A DNA stretch of 64,000 bases from Sceloporus undulatus (GCF_019175285.1 NC_056524.1:10901778-10965777); one strand, 5' to 3'. Numbered from the stretch's first letter, positions 11,923-24,090 are shown. A program made the numbers and translations. Notes: generated from the letters alone by a model not told the origin.

Positions 11923-12431
11923 CACAGATGATATACATGCTGTGTGGTATATAGGAAGTTACAGGACATCCTGGCAAACATTAGATCACTAGCAAATGGT
12001 TCTGATCTCTTCAGAAGAGACCTAACTCCAAAAGATAGTAGAGGTGGGCCTTTTCTCAACCACTAAGAACCTCTGATTAAAAGCAGCAGGAGAGTTCAAT
12101 TCTTTTATCCCATCCCTTTGATACTAAGGACTCTCAAATCCTAGAGACACCCTTGTTTATACTGGATCTGCATCCACTATAATCTATAAGTGTTTGCTGG
12201 TTCCAAGAATGAAATTACTTGTTCCCACGAGGAATATGCCTACACCTGGCCCATAGAATCTCAGCAGACCTCTTGATTCCTTAACTACCATAAAAATTTA
12301 TTTCTTTAAGAAATCTCTAGGGTTCCATGTTGGGTATCACCTTGTTTTTCAGAAGGGGAAAAGTCAGGACCATAAGGCTTAAGTGAGACACAGCTAAGTT
12401 GAGCCATGTTCAAAAATATCTTGATATATTC

Positions 12432-12665
12432 TGCTCATGTGATAACAAGGTTTGAGTGTTGGCCTATGACTCTGAAGACCAGGGTCCAATTCCCTGCTCA
12501 GCCATGAAACCCACTGGGTGACCCTGGGCAAGTCACACTCTCTCAGCCCCAGGAGAAGGCAAAGGCACACCTCCTCTAAACAAATCTTGCCAAGAAAACC
12601 CCATTTTAGGTTTGCCTCAGGGCTGCCATAAGTCAGAAATGACTTGAAAGCACACAACAGCAGCA
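12432..12665 (+). mobile_element. MIR-like SINE
   Basis: It contains GGTTTGAGTGTTGGCCTATG, GGGTGACCCTGGGCAAGTCA and CAGAAATGACTTGAAAGCAC with a short CAACAGCAGCA tail. It lies 270 bp beyond the exon 4 donor in intron 4. Confidence 0.9.
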
Positions 12666-12938
12666 AGAGACAAAGACCAAAGGTGACATGCATTGTCTGG
12701 AAATGGTGCTTGCTCCCTATTGGTAATTTTGTATTTATGACATAGCTGTTTGTTGCTCACTGCATGTTTTTGTAAGAATTCTATACAAAAGTAGTTTAAC
12801 TGCTTGTGCAAGTTCAGAGTCCACCCAAGTCAGAGTCCACTCAGCACTGTGTTGTGTAAATAAACTGTTGAGTTCAATCTACTATCAGATTCCATTCATG
12901 AATCTTAAAGGTTTAGAATATATACCTTCAGCACTCAC

Positions 12939-13120
12939 CCAATTACAATATGGGGATATTTCATTCGAAACCAGGCTGCAAGCATCCCTCCATAAGATCC
13001 TCCTATGGCAATAACAGGAGTTTTCTGGGCTCCAGGGATTGTAGCCTTCAGGTGCTGCACAAGTATGGCAAAATCAGCCAGAGCCTGCTCTGAAGTCAAA
13101 TAATTCAGATGCTTGGCATC
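12939..13120 (-). CDS. PRCP: PRCP exon 4: catalytic serine
   Basis: This exon encodes residues 145-204 plus two bases of Gly205. It carries the nucleophile elbow [17 protein letters not shown]; the serine is residue 186 in this numbering (Ser179 in human). Upstream is the conserved [11 protein letters not shown] helix. The acceptor is TTTGTTTCAG and the donor is ATTGG|GTGAGTGC, leaving phase 2, which exon 5 completes as GG|A for glycine. Because the nucleophile and its flanks are intact and no stop interrupts the exon, the locus looks like a working gene rather than a processed or decayed copy. An old nested Tigger-like element lies about 150 bp upstream in intron 3. Confidence 0.98.
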
Positions 13121-13266
13121 CTGAAACAAAATTATAGGATGTTTGCATAATGGAATAAGTCTCTTGTTTTTCTCACCTCATTTGCAGGAAATGAAAGTGT
13201 TTGCTTTATAAGAGTCTCAAAGAAAAGGGCAGTATTGACAAAGGAGTTTAGCGAAAAGATAATAAG

Positions 13267-13820
13267 ATTGAGTATCCCTTATCCAGGATTCAAAAATATG
13301 AAATACCCCAAAATTGTCCACATGGGTGGCTGAAATTGTGTTACCTTTGCCTTCTGATGGTTCAGTGTACATAACTTTGTTTCATGCACAAGATTATTTA
13401 AAATATTATATATAAAATTACCTTCAGCCTATGTGTACAGTGGTCGCTTGGTATCCACTGGAGTTTGATTCCACAACCTCCCCTGGATACAAAAATCTGT
13501 GGACGCTCAAGTCACATTAAATGTGATGGCATAGTAAAATGGTGTCTCATAAAATGACAAAATCAAGATTTGCTTATTGGAACTTATATTTTTTAAAAAT
13601 ATATATTTTCAAGTCATGGTTGAATCCATGGATAAAGACATCTGTTTATATAGAGGGCCAACTGTATAAGATGTATACGAAACATAAATGAATGTCATGT
13701 TATCCCATGGGGCATCATCCCATCTCCAAGAAATCTCATATATTCAAAAAAATTCCAAAAACATTCAGAAGTTCCAAAAGCCAAAACACTTCTGGTCCCA
13801 ATCAGAGAGACTCAACCTGT
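13267..13820. mobile_element. Tigger-like element, outer copy of a nest
   Basis: Starts TTGAGTATCCCTTATCCAGG and ends GACTCAACCTGT, the terminal repeats of a Tigger-type family. The inside (GAAATTGTGTTACCTTTGCC, GAAACATAAATGAATGTCAT) is split by a second MITE at 13438-13664. The two halves join cleanly when that MITE and one TA are removed. Confidence 0.82.
13438..13664. mobile_element. Tigger-like MITE nested in another Tigger-like element
   Basis: CAGTGGTCGCTTGGTATCC and GAGGGCCAACTG are its ends, flanked by TA on both sides. It is of the same type as 3507-3747. Confidence 0.82.
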
Positions 13821-15160
13821 CCCAGAATGTACACTGCAGCTGCCCTGACTGCTCAAAGTGACACACAAAACAATCCAGATGCTTTCAACAAAAAAGGGGC
13901 AGAACTGTACCCAACATCCTCTCACCCCTTGGTAGCAGCAAGCTACCTCCCTCCTGCATCTAACATGCTGTAGGCAACAGAAGCAGATGAAAACCTGTCC
14001 ACATTTACTTGAGAAACTAATCAGAAATGCCACATGGTAGAATGGTGCCACCTGCAATAAAGCAGGATTATGAAGGGAATAAAAATACTAGGCCATTGTT
14101 TCACTGGCTACTTTTGTTGCCACAACCCACCCCATAATCTTATTTGTGTTTTGCAAATACACTCAATACTCATAGTTACTTGTGCACAGGGCATTTAATT
14201 TCCATCCATTTGCCCAAGTTATCCCATATTTCCAGGCATCCTAGGCATTATCTACAGTTGCCAGTTGAAGAGTCGAATAAAACTCTCTTTAATGTTTGTG
14301 TAAAAGAGAGATAACTGGCTAAAGTTTCTTTTCTTACACAACTATTACAGGTACAGGAACCTTGTTCTGAATTTTACCTGGCAACCCTATTTCTAGAACA
14401 GGAGTGGGCACACTGTAGATCAGGGGAACATTTTTGGCATCTCTTAACTCACAGCCAGATGCAATATCAAGGTTTTAGATTGGGGAGCCCCTGCACAATA
14501 ATGTTTATGAGCCAAACTGTGACCCCTAGTGGCTACTTTCTCCAAGAAGGTGGGTTTTTTTGTTTGTCTGTTTGTTTTGATTTTCTTGGTTTTGGGATCC
14601 ATAAATTTAAAAGGATGTATGTGTCAGGATCATGTCCCAGACATAATCCGCCATGCTTTATTGTCATCTTTAGCCATATGTATACTAATGTGGGATGACA
14701 CAGTGTGCTATACAACTGGTGATACTGGGTGAAAATATTGTTTATCATTTATCGCTCTGGATAATGAGCAGGGAGCAATAATTTGTAGGGTGGGAAAAGC
14801 ACCATGAGCTATCAAGGTCAGTTCTGTGAGAACTCCTGGTACAGAGAGGAAAAGAGCAGGAGTCCTGGGAAGTGGTTTGTAGACAAATGTGATGTAAGCC
14901 CATGAAAAACATTTGAATTGCTATGTGCTTTTAATATACTGTGTAACTGAAAATACTTCAGGCCTTACAACGTTGTTACACTGTGATCAACTCAACTTTC
15001 TGAATAAAGCTTTGTCACCATGCTGAGGCCTGCATTTCTGAAGTGGAGTTAGCTTGTACAAGACTATATGTGGCCCATGAAGTGATCAATTCCCAAACCA
15101 GCTCTAGAATATGAAAAAATGTTAATCTCAAGGCTAATTTGAATGAGAGGAGATACTTAC

Positions 15161-15262
15161 AGTGAATGATTTGTTGCCAAAGGGCAGAGACTCCCCATAG
15201 TATCTGTGTTCAGCGAAGACCAGTATGGCATCAAGCTCTTCAGCCACATTCCACATAAAACC
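15161..15262 (-). CDS. PRCP: PRCP exon 3
   Basis: This exon encodes residues 111-144 of Pro-X carboxypeptidase, beginning [16 protein letters not shown] and containing the strictly conserved [13 protein letters not shown] motif of the S28 alpha/beta-hydrolase fold. The NKS tripeptide at residues 140-142 is a potential N-glycosylation site. The acceptor is CTTTTAG and the donor is ACT|GTAAGTATC. It has 34 whole codons and phase 0 at both ends. It is close to identical in length and sequence to the human exon, so the call is secure. It lies 147 bp downstream of exon 2 in gene orientation. Confidence 0.97.
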
Positions 15263-15409
15263 CTAAAAGAGAGCAATGTTTTTTTTTGAAACAAGGAAAA
15301 AATTAAGATGATTTAACTTTTACACTACATGTAACTTTCTAGATGTTTTACGGAGACAAAAAGTCAAGATTGTTCCCACTCACAGGTATAGTCCCAGAAC
15401 CCTACTCAC

Positions 15410-15550
15410 CGTATTATTAGCAAATAAGGTGATGTCTCCTTCATTGCCAGTATAGAAGAGGATCGAGCCGACATCTCTCTTCCATTGCTGGTCAGCTATG
15501 AGGTAGCGCTGCTTAAAAGTGCGATCTTCATAAAAACCAAAGTGGTCGAT
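15410..15550 (-). CDS. PRCP: PRCP exon 2
   Basis: This exon encodes residues 64-110 of Pro-X carboxypeptidase. It opens with IDHFGFYEDRTFKQRY, the start of the mature S28 catalytic domain (human VDHFGF), and contains the highly conserved GSILFYTGNEGD strand and loop. It ends in NNT, an N-glycosylation sequon (residues 108-110) also present in mammals. The acceptor is TTGCTACAG and the donor is ACG|GTGAGT. It has 47 whole codons, phase 0 on both sides. The following intron is only 147 bp, by far the shortest in the gene. Antisense MIR-like and CR1 repeats nearby do not touch the exon. Confidence 0.97.
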
Positions 15551-16316
15551 CTGTAGCAAAACACAGAGAAGAGTCTGTGATATGGAAAACATGTGAAGTT
15601 GCCTTCTATTTGACATCTAGCTCAAGATTCTGGACTCTGACTATCAGCAGCTATATGGGGCTATATGGAGGATAATTTCTAGCCCTAAAAGCAGATAAAA
15701 CCTGCTACCTTCTATATGCAACATGTATGCTCTACTACTGAACAACAACCTCTCCTAGAAAATGGGAAAAACAACTATGTAAGGTACCATCCCATTTTAA
15801 ACTTAAGCATAGTGGGATCCACAAACACACTGAGATGTGGAGACCTGGGGGGGGGGGGGGGAAGGGGGCTAAACAGGTTCAGGAAAACAATGTTCCTATT
15901 TCTTCCCCAAGAAAAGCTAGAAATTTTGTGGAATACAGAAAACCCTGTAATGAAATGTTTTCTTCTTCAGAATTAGTGTAATGTGTTTAGGAAAAAATTC
16001 TGCTTACGCAAAATGCTGGGAACACCAGCTGATAAGAAACAATATTTCCTGTCATTTACAATATAAAATACTGAGGTCTAAAAGGGCAATTTCTGTACCT
16101 TAGCAGGCACTACCATCTTTGCGGTGGGGGAGGCTTTTGATACACACTACAGCAAAATCCAATATTTTTAATGCCATGCTCAACTTTATATCCAAATATA
16201 CTGCTAATCTAATCCTTAAAATTATGAATATTTCTATTCAAATACTACACATATTTTATCTGTTATACAATTGGTCATTTCTCTGTATCTACACCTCTAC
16301 TTAGGTAAATTCTGAA

Positions 16317-16532
16317 TGCATTTACACTGAAGAAATAATGTGGGTTGACACCAGTTAAACTGACATGGCTCCATCATACAGAATCCTGGGATTTGTAGTT
16401 TGGTGAGGCATCAGCACTATTTGGCAGAGAAGGCTAAAGAGCTTGTAAAACTACAGATCCAAAGGTTCCATAGGCTGCAGCTACAGCTCTTAAAGTGGTG
16501 TCAAACTGCATTATTACTACAGTGTAGATGCA
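16317..16532. mobile_element. hAT-like MITE (GGATTTGTAGTTT type)
   Basis: Inverted ends are TGCATTTACACTGAAGAAAT and ACTACAGTGTAGATGCA. Inner blocks ATCCTGGGATTTGTAGTTTG and CTACAGATCCAAAGGTTCC are inverted relative to each other. Relatives lie at 36402, 58376 and 58696. Confidence 0.75.
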
Positions 16533-16644
16533 CTCTAAGATGCCACAGTCTACAGTTCTTTCCATAGTACTAGGAAGGTCTACAGTTTTGCTTGTACAAA
16601 ATTAAGGCTATTATATTCCATAATCACAAATAGTACATAATTTT

Positions 16645-16686
16645 TCGTGGGTTTTTTGGGCTATGTGGCCACGTTCTAGAAGAGTA
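16645..16686 (-). mobile_element. Truncated Penelope-like tail
   Basis: CGTGGGTTTTTTGGGCTATG then GCCACGTTCTAGAAGAGT is the reverse complement of the end of the 9272 and 18215 copies. The hammerhead-like part is missing. Confidence 0.5.
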
Positions 16687-17375
16687 CAAACAGTATAGTT
16701 TGAAATACTAACTAGTAGTTGGGTGTGAGATAAAAGGTAAGGATTGCATATACTGTTTTTCTTTATCTTCAAAATCCCTTAAATAAAATGGGAGGAAACC
16801 TCTCCCGAGCTTAAACATTTCTAGAAATGTTATATCTCTACAAGCATGTAGAACCTAGCTGCAAGTGACCACACAAAACAAATACAGCCAAGGGAATGAA
16901 ATTGTCAGCAGATGGAGCTGTTGGTTAGCCTGATTTCAATTCCAAAAAAATTAAACTATTGGCAGCCTTGTGCATTTGGACTACACAAGCAGAGTCAAGC
17001 CTCAAGGCATAGAAATTTTCAGAAAGGTTATGAACGGCTGTTATGCTGAAGAGGATAACTGGCCTTGTAAGGACCCTCCCTGATTTCATTCCAAACACGA
17101 GAGACCACATTCACAAAAGCAAAGGCAATTCATGCTCCCAGAGCTTACATTGGTAGAGTTTCAGACAATGTTTATTCAAATATTTATATATTGATTTGTG
17201 AGTCTTGCTTTTGAATCAAGGAGGAATACTGGATCCAGGAACACATCTAAACTATTCTTTTAGGAAATGCAAAAATGTCTGGGAAAAGTTGTACTGTACT
17301 TCCAAACCTGACTTAGCATTTCTACTGGCCAGCAGTTCTTTCTACTTTGTTTTACTCAGATAAAAGCATTAAAAT

Positions 17376-17905
17376 AATGGTAGTTTGATTGTTGGACTAC
17401 AACTCTAGAGACCATGGTTTGATTCCCCACTCAGCCATAAAACTCACTTGGTGACTTTGGGCAAGTCACACACTCTCAGCTTCAGGGGAAGGCAATGGCA
17501 AACCTCCTCTGAACAAATCTTGCCCAAAAAAAAGCAACCCGTGATAGGTTCACCATAAAGGTAAAAGTAGTCCATGTTTAGTTGTAACCAACTGTAGGGG
17601 ATGGTGCTCATCTCCGTTACTAAGCCGAAGAGCCAGCATTGTCTGAACACCACTTTGGTGATGATGTGGTCAGCATGACTGCACCGAATACTGTTACCTT
17701 CCCACCAAAGTAGTACCTATTTATCTACTTGCATTTGCATGCTTTTGAACTGCTAAGTTGGCTGAAGCTGGGACTAGTGATAGGAGCTTACCCCATCATG
17801 CATCACTTTCTGATCTTCCGGTTGTCAGAACTGGCATCTTAACCACTAAGCTCCTGCATCCCTGTCACCATAAATCGGAAACAACTTGAAGGCATGCAAC
17901 AACAA
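17376..17905 (+). mobile_element. MIR-like SINE split by another SINE
   Basis: The left part (GTTTGATTGTTGGACTACAA to GTGATAGGTTCACCATAAA) and the right part (TCACCATAAATCGGAAACAA, then GGCATGCAACAAC) are one SINE interrupted at 17560-17864. Confidence 0.85.
17560..17864 (-). mobile_element. tRNA-derived squamate SINE inside a MIR-like SINE
   Basis: It is flanked by a perfect 10-bp target duplication TCACCATAAA (17550-17559 and 17865-17874). In minus orientation it begins GATGCAGGAGCTTAGTGGTT (A-box-like). In plus orientation it shows GGTGCTCATCTCCGTTACTA and AGCCGAAGAGCCAGCATTGT, familiar from a common squamate SINE. Confidence 0.82.
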
Positions 17906-18214
17906 AGTCTTACATATAAATCTAGTTCCTTGCCAAAAGATTTATTTTGCCAGCTCTTATTCCTAAATCCTTGCCATTAGTATTCCATCCATCAACAGCC
18001 TGAGAAGAAAAGCAATCTGTTTTAATTCTCCCTCCACATATTTACAGATGGTTCTGTGGTCACATATAGGGGACCTACCCTATATACTCGACTATAAGTC
18101 AAGAAATTTATGCCCCCAAATTGACCCTAAAATCCTGGTTGACATAATACTGCTTGGAAAGGTCCTAAAACAAGCAAGCCTGATGCCCCACTCTTGGTGC
18201 TTTGAGGCACGTGA

Positions 18215-18306
18215 ACAAATCTCTGAAGATGCCAGCCACAGATGCTGGCGAAACATCAGGAAGAAATTCTTCTAGAACATGGCCACATAGCCCGAAAAAA
18301 CCCACA
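18215..18306 (+). mobile_element. Penelope-like repeat tail with hammerhead-like core
   Basis: CTGAAGA, then a GCCAGC/GCTGGC hairpin stem, then GAAAC, followed by ATCAGGAAGAAATTCTTC and GAACATGGCCACATAGCCCG. This is the best-preserved copy in the window; a spurious assembly copy is at about 25960-26045. Confidence 0.55.
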
Positions 18307-18307
18307 A

Positions 18308-18415
18308 AAAACAATTAGCTTACACTTTGTAAACTGCTTAGGGAGTGCTTAAGTACACTGATAAGAGGTATAGAAATGTACTGGTACTTGCTATGGCTAT
18401 GTAGCATTACCAACT
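18308..18415 (+). mobile_element. Sauria-type SINE 3' part
   Basis: CAATTAGCTTACACTTTGTA, AAACTGCTTAGGGAGTGCTT and GGTATAGAAATGTACTGG match the 3' half of the SINEs at 24120 and 53988. Confidence 0.65.
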
Positions 18416-18714
18416 TTTCTTTTCCAACACTACCAGCCATTTAGAATTGCATTCCTTGTAAAATCTCAATTGTACAATGAGATATTCTCTGAACCCTGTG
18501 TATTTGGTATAAGGGATGTTCTACCTGTGTTTGAGTGAGCCACATTACCCATTTTTTTAATGCAGAGATATTTGGCTCTCCTTCTCCCCTTTTTATCCTG
18601 AGCACCACCCAGTGAGGTAGATTTAGGCTGAGAGCGATTGACTGGCTCAAACCATGAGTTTTGTGGCTCAGTAACAATTAGAACCTACATTTTCCAAGCC
18701 CCAGCCAATAGTCA

Positions 18715-19107
18715 CATGCAGCCAAAGATGACCAGGTTGGCTGAAGTTACCCACCAGAGGACCTTTTCATCTGTCACTCCTAAACTCTGGAGTGAACTGC
18801 CAGAGGAGATTTGTCATATTACTACTCTTGACGCCTTTCCAGACTGACCTCCAACTCCACCGATACAGATAGCCTGTGTCTCCCCCAAGAAGATGTCTCA
18901 CCTCTTGTTTGCTAGTTAGTTCATTTTAGTCAATTTTAATCTGTTTTTACATTATTGTTTATTTGTTGTCTTGTTTTAAGGTAGCGAGGGGTAGGGGCTG
19001 GGGATTATTTAATCTTTGGCTTTTATATGTATTATGTATTTTATTGACATTTGTCTGCTATTGTAACCCACCTCAATCTGTAGGGAGAGGCAGGATGTAA
19101 ACAAACA

Positions 19108-19145
<38 letters not shown>
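18715..19145 (+). mobile_element. L2-like LINE 3' end with (ATT)n tail
   Basis: The reading QRTFSSVTPKLWSELPEEI is a typical L2-clade ORF2 C-terminus. The 3' UTR ends TAACCCACCTCAATCTGTAG, then an (ATT)n run at about 19109-19145. Confidence 0.8.
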
Positions 19146-19146
<1 letters not shown>

Positions 19147-19414
19147 TATGTTAAGATTGAAGATAAGCACTGAACGATTCTTTTAGCATTATTCATTCTG
19201 AACAATCACCTTCCCAGGCAGGCATAATTTCGGTGAAATTTTCTTCTAGAGGTTTATGGTTTTCTTCCCTGGTTGTGACTACAGTACATGAAGCAATGAA
19301 GTAACATCCCCACCACATCTTTATTTTGTTAAAACTATATTTTCAGTAGCTGTAGTATCTCTGCAAAATGCTAGACTAGGACTGGAGGACTTATTCATTT
19401 TATACAATTTATAT

Positions 19415-19655
19415 CATAGAATCATAGAGTTGGAAGAGACTGCAAGGGCCATCCAGTCCAACCCCTTGCCATGCAGGAAATCCAAATCAAATCATCACCG
19501 ACAGATGGCCATCCAGCCTCTACTTAAAGACCTCCAAAGGAGACTCCACCACTCTCTGAGGAAGTGTATTCCATTGTCCAACAGCTCTTACTGTCAAGAA
19601 GTTCCTTGTTGAGGTGGAATCTCTTTTCCTGTAGCTTGCATCCATTGTTCTGGGT
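19415..19655 (-). mobile_element. CR1 3' end
   Basis: Minus orientation: ATCATAGAATCATAGAGTTG, AACCCCTTGCCATGCAGGAA and CAAGAAGTTCCTTGTTGAGG. Well preserved. Confidence 0.92.
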
Positions 19656-20131
19656 CCTGTGGTTTATGCAGATTTCAAAATATATATGCAGATTCCAAAG
19701 ATATTGTGATGTTAGTTTACATCAGTATAAAAAAAGATATAAAGGAATCCTGTAGCATTTTTGAGACTGAGAAAAAGAAAGGTCTAGCATAAATAAGCTT
19801 TCAAAGACTCCAGTGCACTTCATCAGAGGCCTTACTATTTCATACCCTCCCACTGTCCCAATTAATCTTTTGTTGTCCTACTTTTTCTTTCCTTTTAAAA
19901 TGCTCTGGTTCCTCTGTCCTCCTCCCACCTTCCCCTTTTGTCTGCATCTTACTTCAGGTGTTGCTCACTGTATTCAAAGTGCAAAAGTAGTTTGCACTCC
20001 ATTAAGTCAGTGGGAGAGGGAAGAAGAGGGGGTGAGCTCATCCAAAAGCAAACTGCTGTAGACTCCCCTAGTTGGTATTCCTCATTAACCACCTTTGCCA
20101 CCTCGACCATATTCTGATGTTGCTTGGCCAT

Positions 20132-22985
20132 CCAAGTCCCAGTTTTCTTTTATAAGCCAGATGAACAAATCTGTTAGAACAATTGATAGTATGTTTAAAT
20201 GTTGTTAGTAGATTTGAGATTGTTGTTTATGTGTTTTATATATTTCTATGTGTTTTTAAATAATAAATTGGGGGGGGGGGGGGGAGAAAGAAGTTGAATG
20301 CAAAACAGAGGGTGAGGCCTGGTGCCACAAGGTCAGCCCCTGAGAACTGTCAACCCAAATAATGCGTTTTTGAAATGGCAGCTCAGAGCTGATGCTACCT
20401 GTCTGGTTTGAAATTACCGTAATTTAACAACAAACAGATGAGACTGAATTACGAGTTATGTAGTCCTTAACAGATGGGAGCAAATTTGTTCAATGACAAG
20501 TTTTGTAACACCTTAAAGACCAATTATGCTGTGACATATGGTATCATCATGATCCCTAGTTCACATAAATTTATTCCACAGTTATGTATTAATCTTCAAG
20601 TTGACAGAGAAATGTGGGCTGTTTTTGCCATACCAAACCCATACAGCCATCCTTTTAGCATTAGATCAACAGAGCTGAGACACTTCAGTTTTTCAAAGCC
20701 AAAGACGAAGAAAAGAAGCTAAATTATGAAAAAACAAACAAAAGCAGCACAGTTTCACAAAGTATCTTGAGATGCTAGTCCAGATACTCAGAAGAGACCA
20801 ATGCCTTTTGTCCTTGAGGTGGCATTTCAAGCAAAAGCTTGTGAAGATTTGAGAAGCAAAAAAGGAACAAGAGAGAGAAAAAGAAAAGAGCTATTTTTAA
20901 AAAAGGAGTTAATACTCTGTTCTGATGGGTGATCATGATAACTGAAATACATTATTAGTGCTTACTCAGAATCTTACACTGTGTATTGTACACCTTAAAT
21001 GTTCATGAGGGAATATTTCTTTTATTCAGGTATATTTTGGGAGAGACACAGTCTTTCAGATACGGATAGTTAAAAGTCATAACTAGCAATCTGGTTCATG
21101 CACCCTGGTGAAAATTACTGCTCACTCTTCAAATTCTGCTGATAACAGCAATCCTCAGGAAGCGAAGTAAAAAGTAGAGTCACTGCCTGCATCCCTAACC
21201 AAGGCAGGAAATCCTGCAGCTTTTCCTACCTGGCAAAAATCTGTCACTTGAAGTTCTGTCTGTACCAAGGAGTGCAGCATAACCAGATGGCAGAAATTAG
21301 GCTCTTTAAGCTTCACGTTTCAGGTAGCACAAATGTGCCAAAGGCAGCATAAAGCTCAACAGTACACAACAAAGAGAACTTGTACCTACAGGTTTGTGCT
21401 GTGTGGAAGAAAATGACACTGTCCATTTCCAACTGTTTTATTCAGTGTGTACTTCTGGATGCTTGTCCTGGCCTGCTATTTGATAACAGGTCTGCAATAC
21501 ACTTGAAATGGACATTGTCTGATGGTATTTAATCTTCTGTTGTTAGAATATGGAGATAGTGGCCATGCTTTATTTTAAGATCTGAAGCTGCTCAACACCT
21601 GCACCACAGATCCATGCCTAATATGTTGGGACTAAATATCCTTGTTTAGTGGTTGTAACATCAAAGCCCAGTGGGGCTGGAAGACGATAAAATTAGCTCC
21701 ATGCAAGAGATCCCATTTTACAAAGCTGGAGTATCTCCAGTCTCATCCTTACCTCCATCATATTTTTATATGTTTGTGCTAATGCAAACTTAAGGAACTA
21801 TGGCTTAATGTTTACAAAGATGTCATATGAACTTACAGCTAAAGGATGAAGAGAGAAATCAGCCTAAAGGGGCAGGAATAATCAGGAAAATTCTCATTTT
21901 GCAAGTCTCGATTTGCCAGACCTATGCCTCAGTCCCAGATAATTGGTTCATCCCTGCAATAAGCCTTTGGCTCCACCCCAGAGGACGATATTCATCTTCT
22001 TCACCTCTGAAAGCATCGGGCAACCTTAATCTCCACTTGGTTTGCAAAAGCTCCACTATAAACTGTTAGAAATGGTGCTTGTTTTTAAAAGGGGAAATTG
22101 TGTCATGCTGTTTTATGCGGTATCCCACATGCAAACTGGCTCTTTTGTTTTTCTCCTGCTCTGTGCTAACTTTCTTTTTACTGAACACTACAAGCTTCAC
22201 ATTTGCTTCAACCCTTGTTTGGTGCATCTGTGTACATACACAGGGACATGTACATACCTTCTCAAATCAACTATAAAAATAAGCATTTTCGGAGTGGAAG
22301 AAGCTAAGAAAGTAGGTTTTAAAACATGATCTATTTCTAGGGTCAGTGGTGCATCAGAGAAACTCATTTATGTAATACAAATAATTGGAAAAATACAGCA
22401 TTTGGTCAGAATAGACAAGGGATGAACAACCTCCAGCACATAGGCTGAATTCAGCTCATCATGTTTCCCCTTCCAACCAACCAACCATTGTCTCCAAATA
22501 TCTTGTCACACAGATAAAATATGGGAGCCAACCTCCTTAGAAGCCACCATGTCAAGGTGTTCCTGGAGCCTTGAAGGCTCTGTTCGCCCCTTGAATTTCC
22601 CAAAGAGAAGGGTGAGAAAAGTCTGTTGCCCCCAGCAGCTCAAAACAGTGGTTCAGTCAGCTGTGCTTACCCAACACCTTTCCAAGAGGCAGCCAAAGTT
22701 GGCTCAGCCAACAGAAAATACTGGGTAATGAACAGATAAGCTATTTTCTATCACACAACTGCAGAAGTTGGAAGGGACTCCACAACCAGCATCTATTAAC
22801 AGTGTTCTCCTTTTTGAATGTTTGGTAGTCAGATCCAGGAAGGGCTGACTGTAGTTTACTCCTGTCTTCCATGTTTTGGGACACGTCTACTATCCATTAC
22901 ATGACCAATTACTTTTGCTAGTTTCATAAAGAATATTACACTGTTAAACAGTCTGTAGACCTCAGTTCTTTTCACTGCAGAGAAT
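20132..22985. other. PRCP intron 1, mostly unique sequence
   Basis: No gene, RNA or clear transposon is visible apart from a poly-G run near 20268-20284. Short open frames here lack conservation or codon bias. Confidence 0.5.
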
Positions 22986-22989
22986 TTTT

Positions 22990-24090
22990 AGAGGACAGGA
23001 AGGGTCCTATCAGATTGGAGTAGGGCAAATGTTCTTTCCATCTTCAAAATGGCAAAAAAGAGGATCCAAGCAACAGTCACTTTGATGTCGGTATCAGGAA
23101 AAGTTCTAGAACAGATCATTAAACAGCCCAGATCATTAAAAAGCCATGTCTGTTCACACTTAGAAAGAAATGCTGTGATATCTAGAAGCCAGCTTGGGTT
23201 TCTCAAAAACAACTCATGTAAAACTAATCTTACTTCCTTCTTGACAGAATGACAAGTATGGTAGATCAGTGGAGTGCTGTGGCAGTAGTATATCTTGACG
23301 TCAATAAAGCATTTGACAAAGACCTTCGTGATATTAATGTAGGTGAACTAAACTGTAGGCTACACAGTGTTGCAGTTATGTGGATCTGTAATTGGTTAAC
23401 ACACTAAACCCAGAGAGTACCCACCAATGGTTGCTGTTTATCCTGGAGAAAATGTGGGTGCGTCAGGTTTCTGTCCTGAGCCCAGTGTTGTTTAACATTT
23501 TTATAAATGGCCTAGATTGTGGAACAGAGACATGCTTATCAAATTTGCAGATCATACAAAATCAGGGGGCATAACAAATACCCCGGAGGATAGCATCAAA
23601 ATTCAAAACTGTCTTCACAGATTGGAGAACTGAGCCAAAATTAACAAAATCAATTCCAACAAGGATAAGTATAAGGTACTACATCTAGGCAAGAAAATGA
23701 AATGCACAAATATAGGCTGGGTGGCACCTGACTTGAAAGCAGTACATTTGAAAAGGATCAAAGGGGCTTTAGTAGACCATAAGCTAGACATAACAGCATG
23801 ATGCCGTGGCCAAAAATGCTAATGCAATCCTGGGCTATATCAACAAGAATAAAGTATCCTAATCAAGGGAAACATCAGTGTCACTCTATTATACTTTACT
23901 CAGATCTCAACTAGAATACCATGTCCATTTCTGGGTACCACAGTTCAAGAAGGATATTGACAAGTTGGAACATGTTCAGAGAAAAGTGACCATGATGATT
24001 GAAGATCTAGAAACCAAGCCTTAAAGAGCTAGGTAGGTTTAGTTTGGAGAAGAAAAGACAGAGGTGACAATGATATTTATCTTTAAATTA
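22990..24090 (+). mobile_element. Old CR1 with reverse transcriptase remnants
   Basis: Decayed plus-strand CR1 ORF2. Readable pieces include SVSGKVLEQIIKQ and an aligned LDVNKAFDK segment (reverse transcriptase), then QVSVLSPVLFNIFINGLD. It reaches the same C-terminal region as the younger CR1 copies, but with many frame breaks, so it is much older. Confidence 0.82.
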
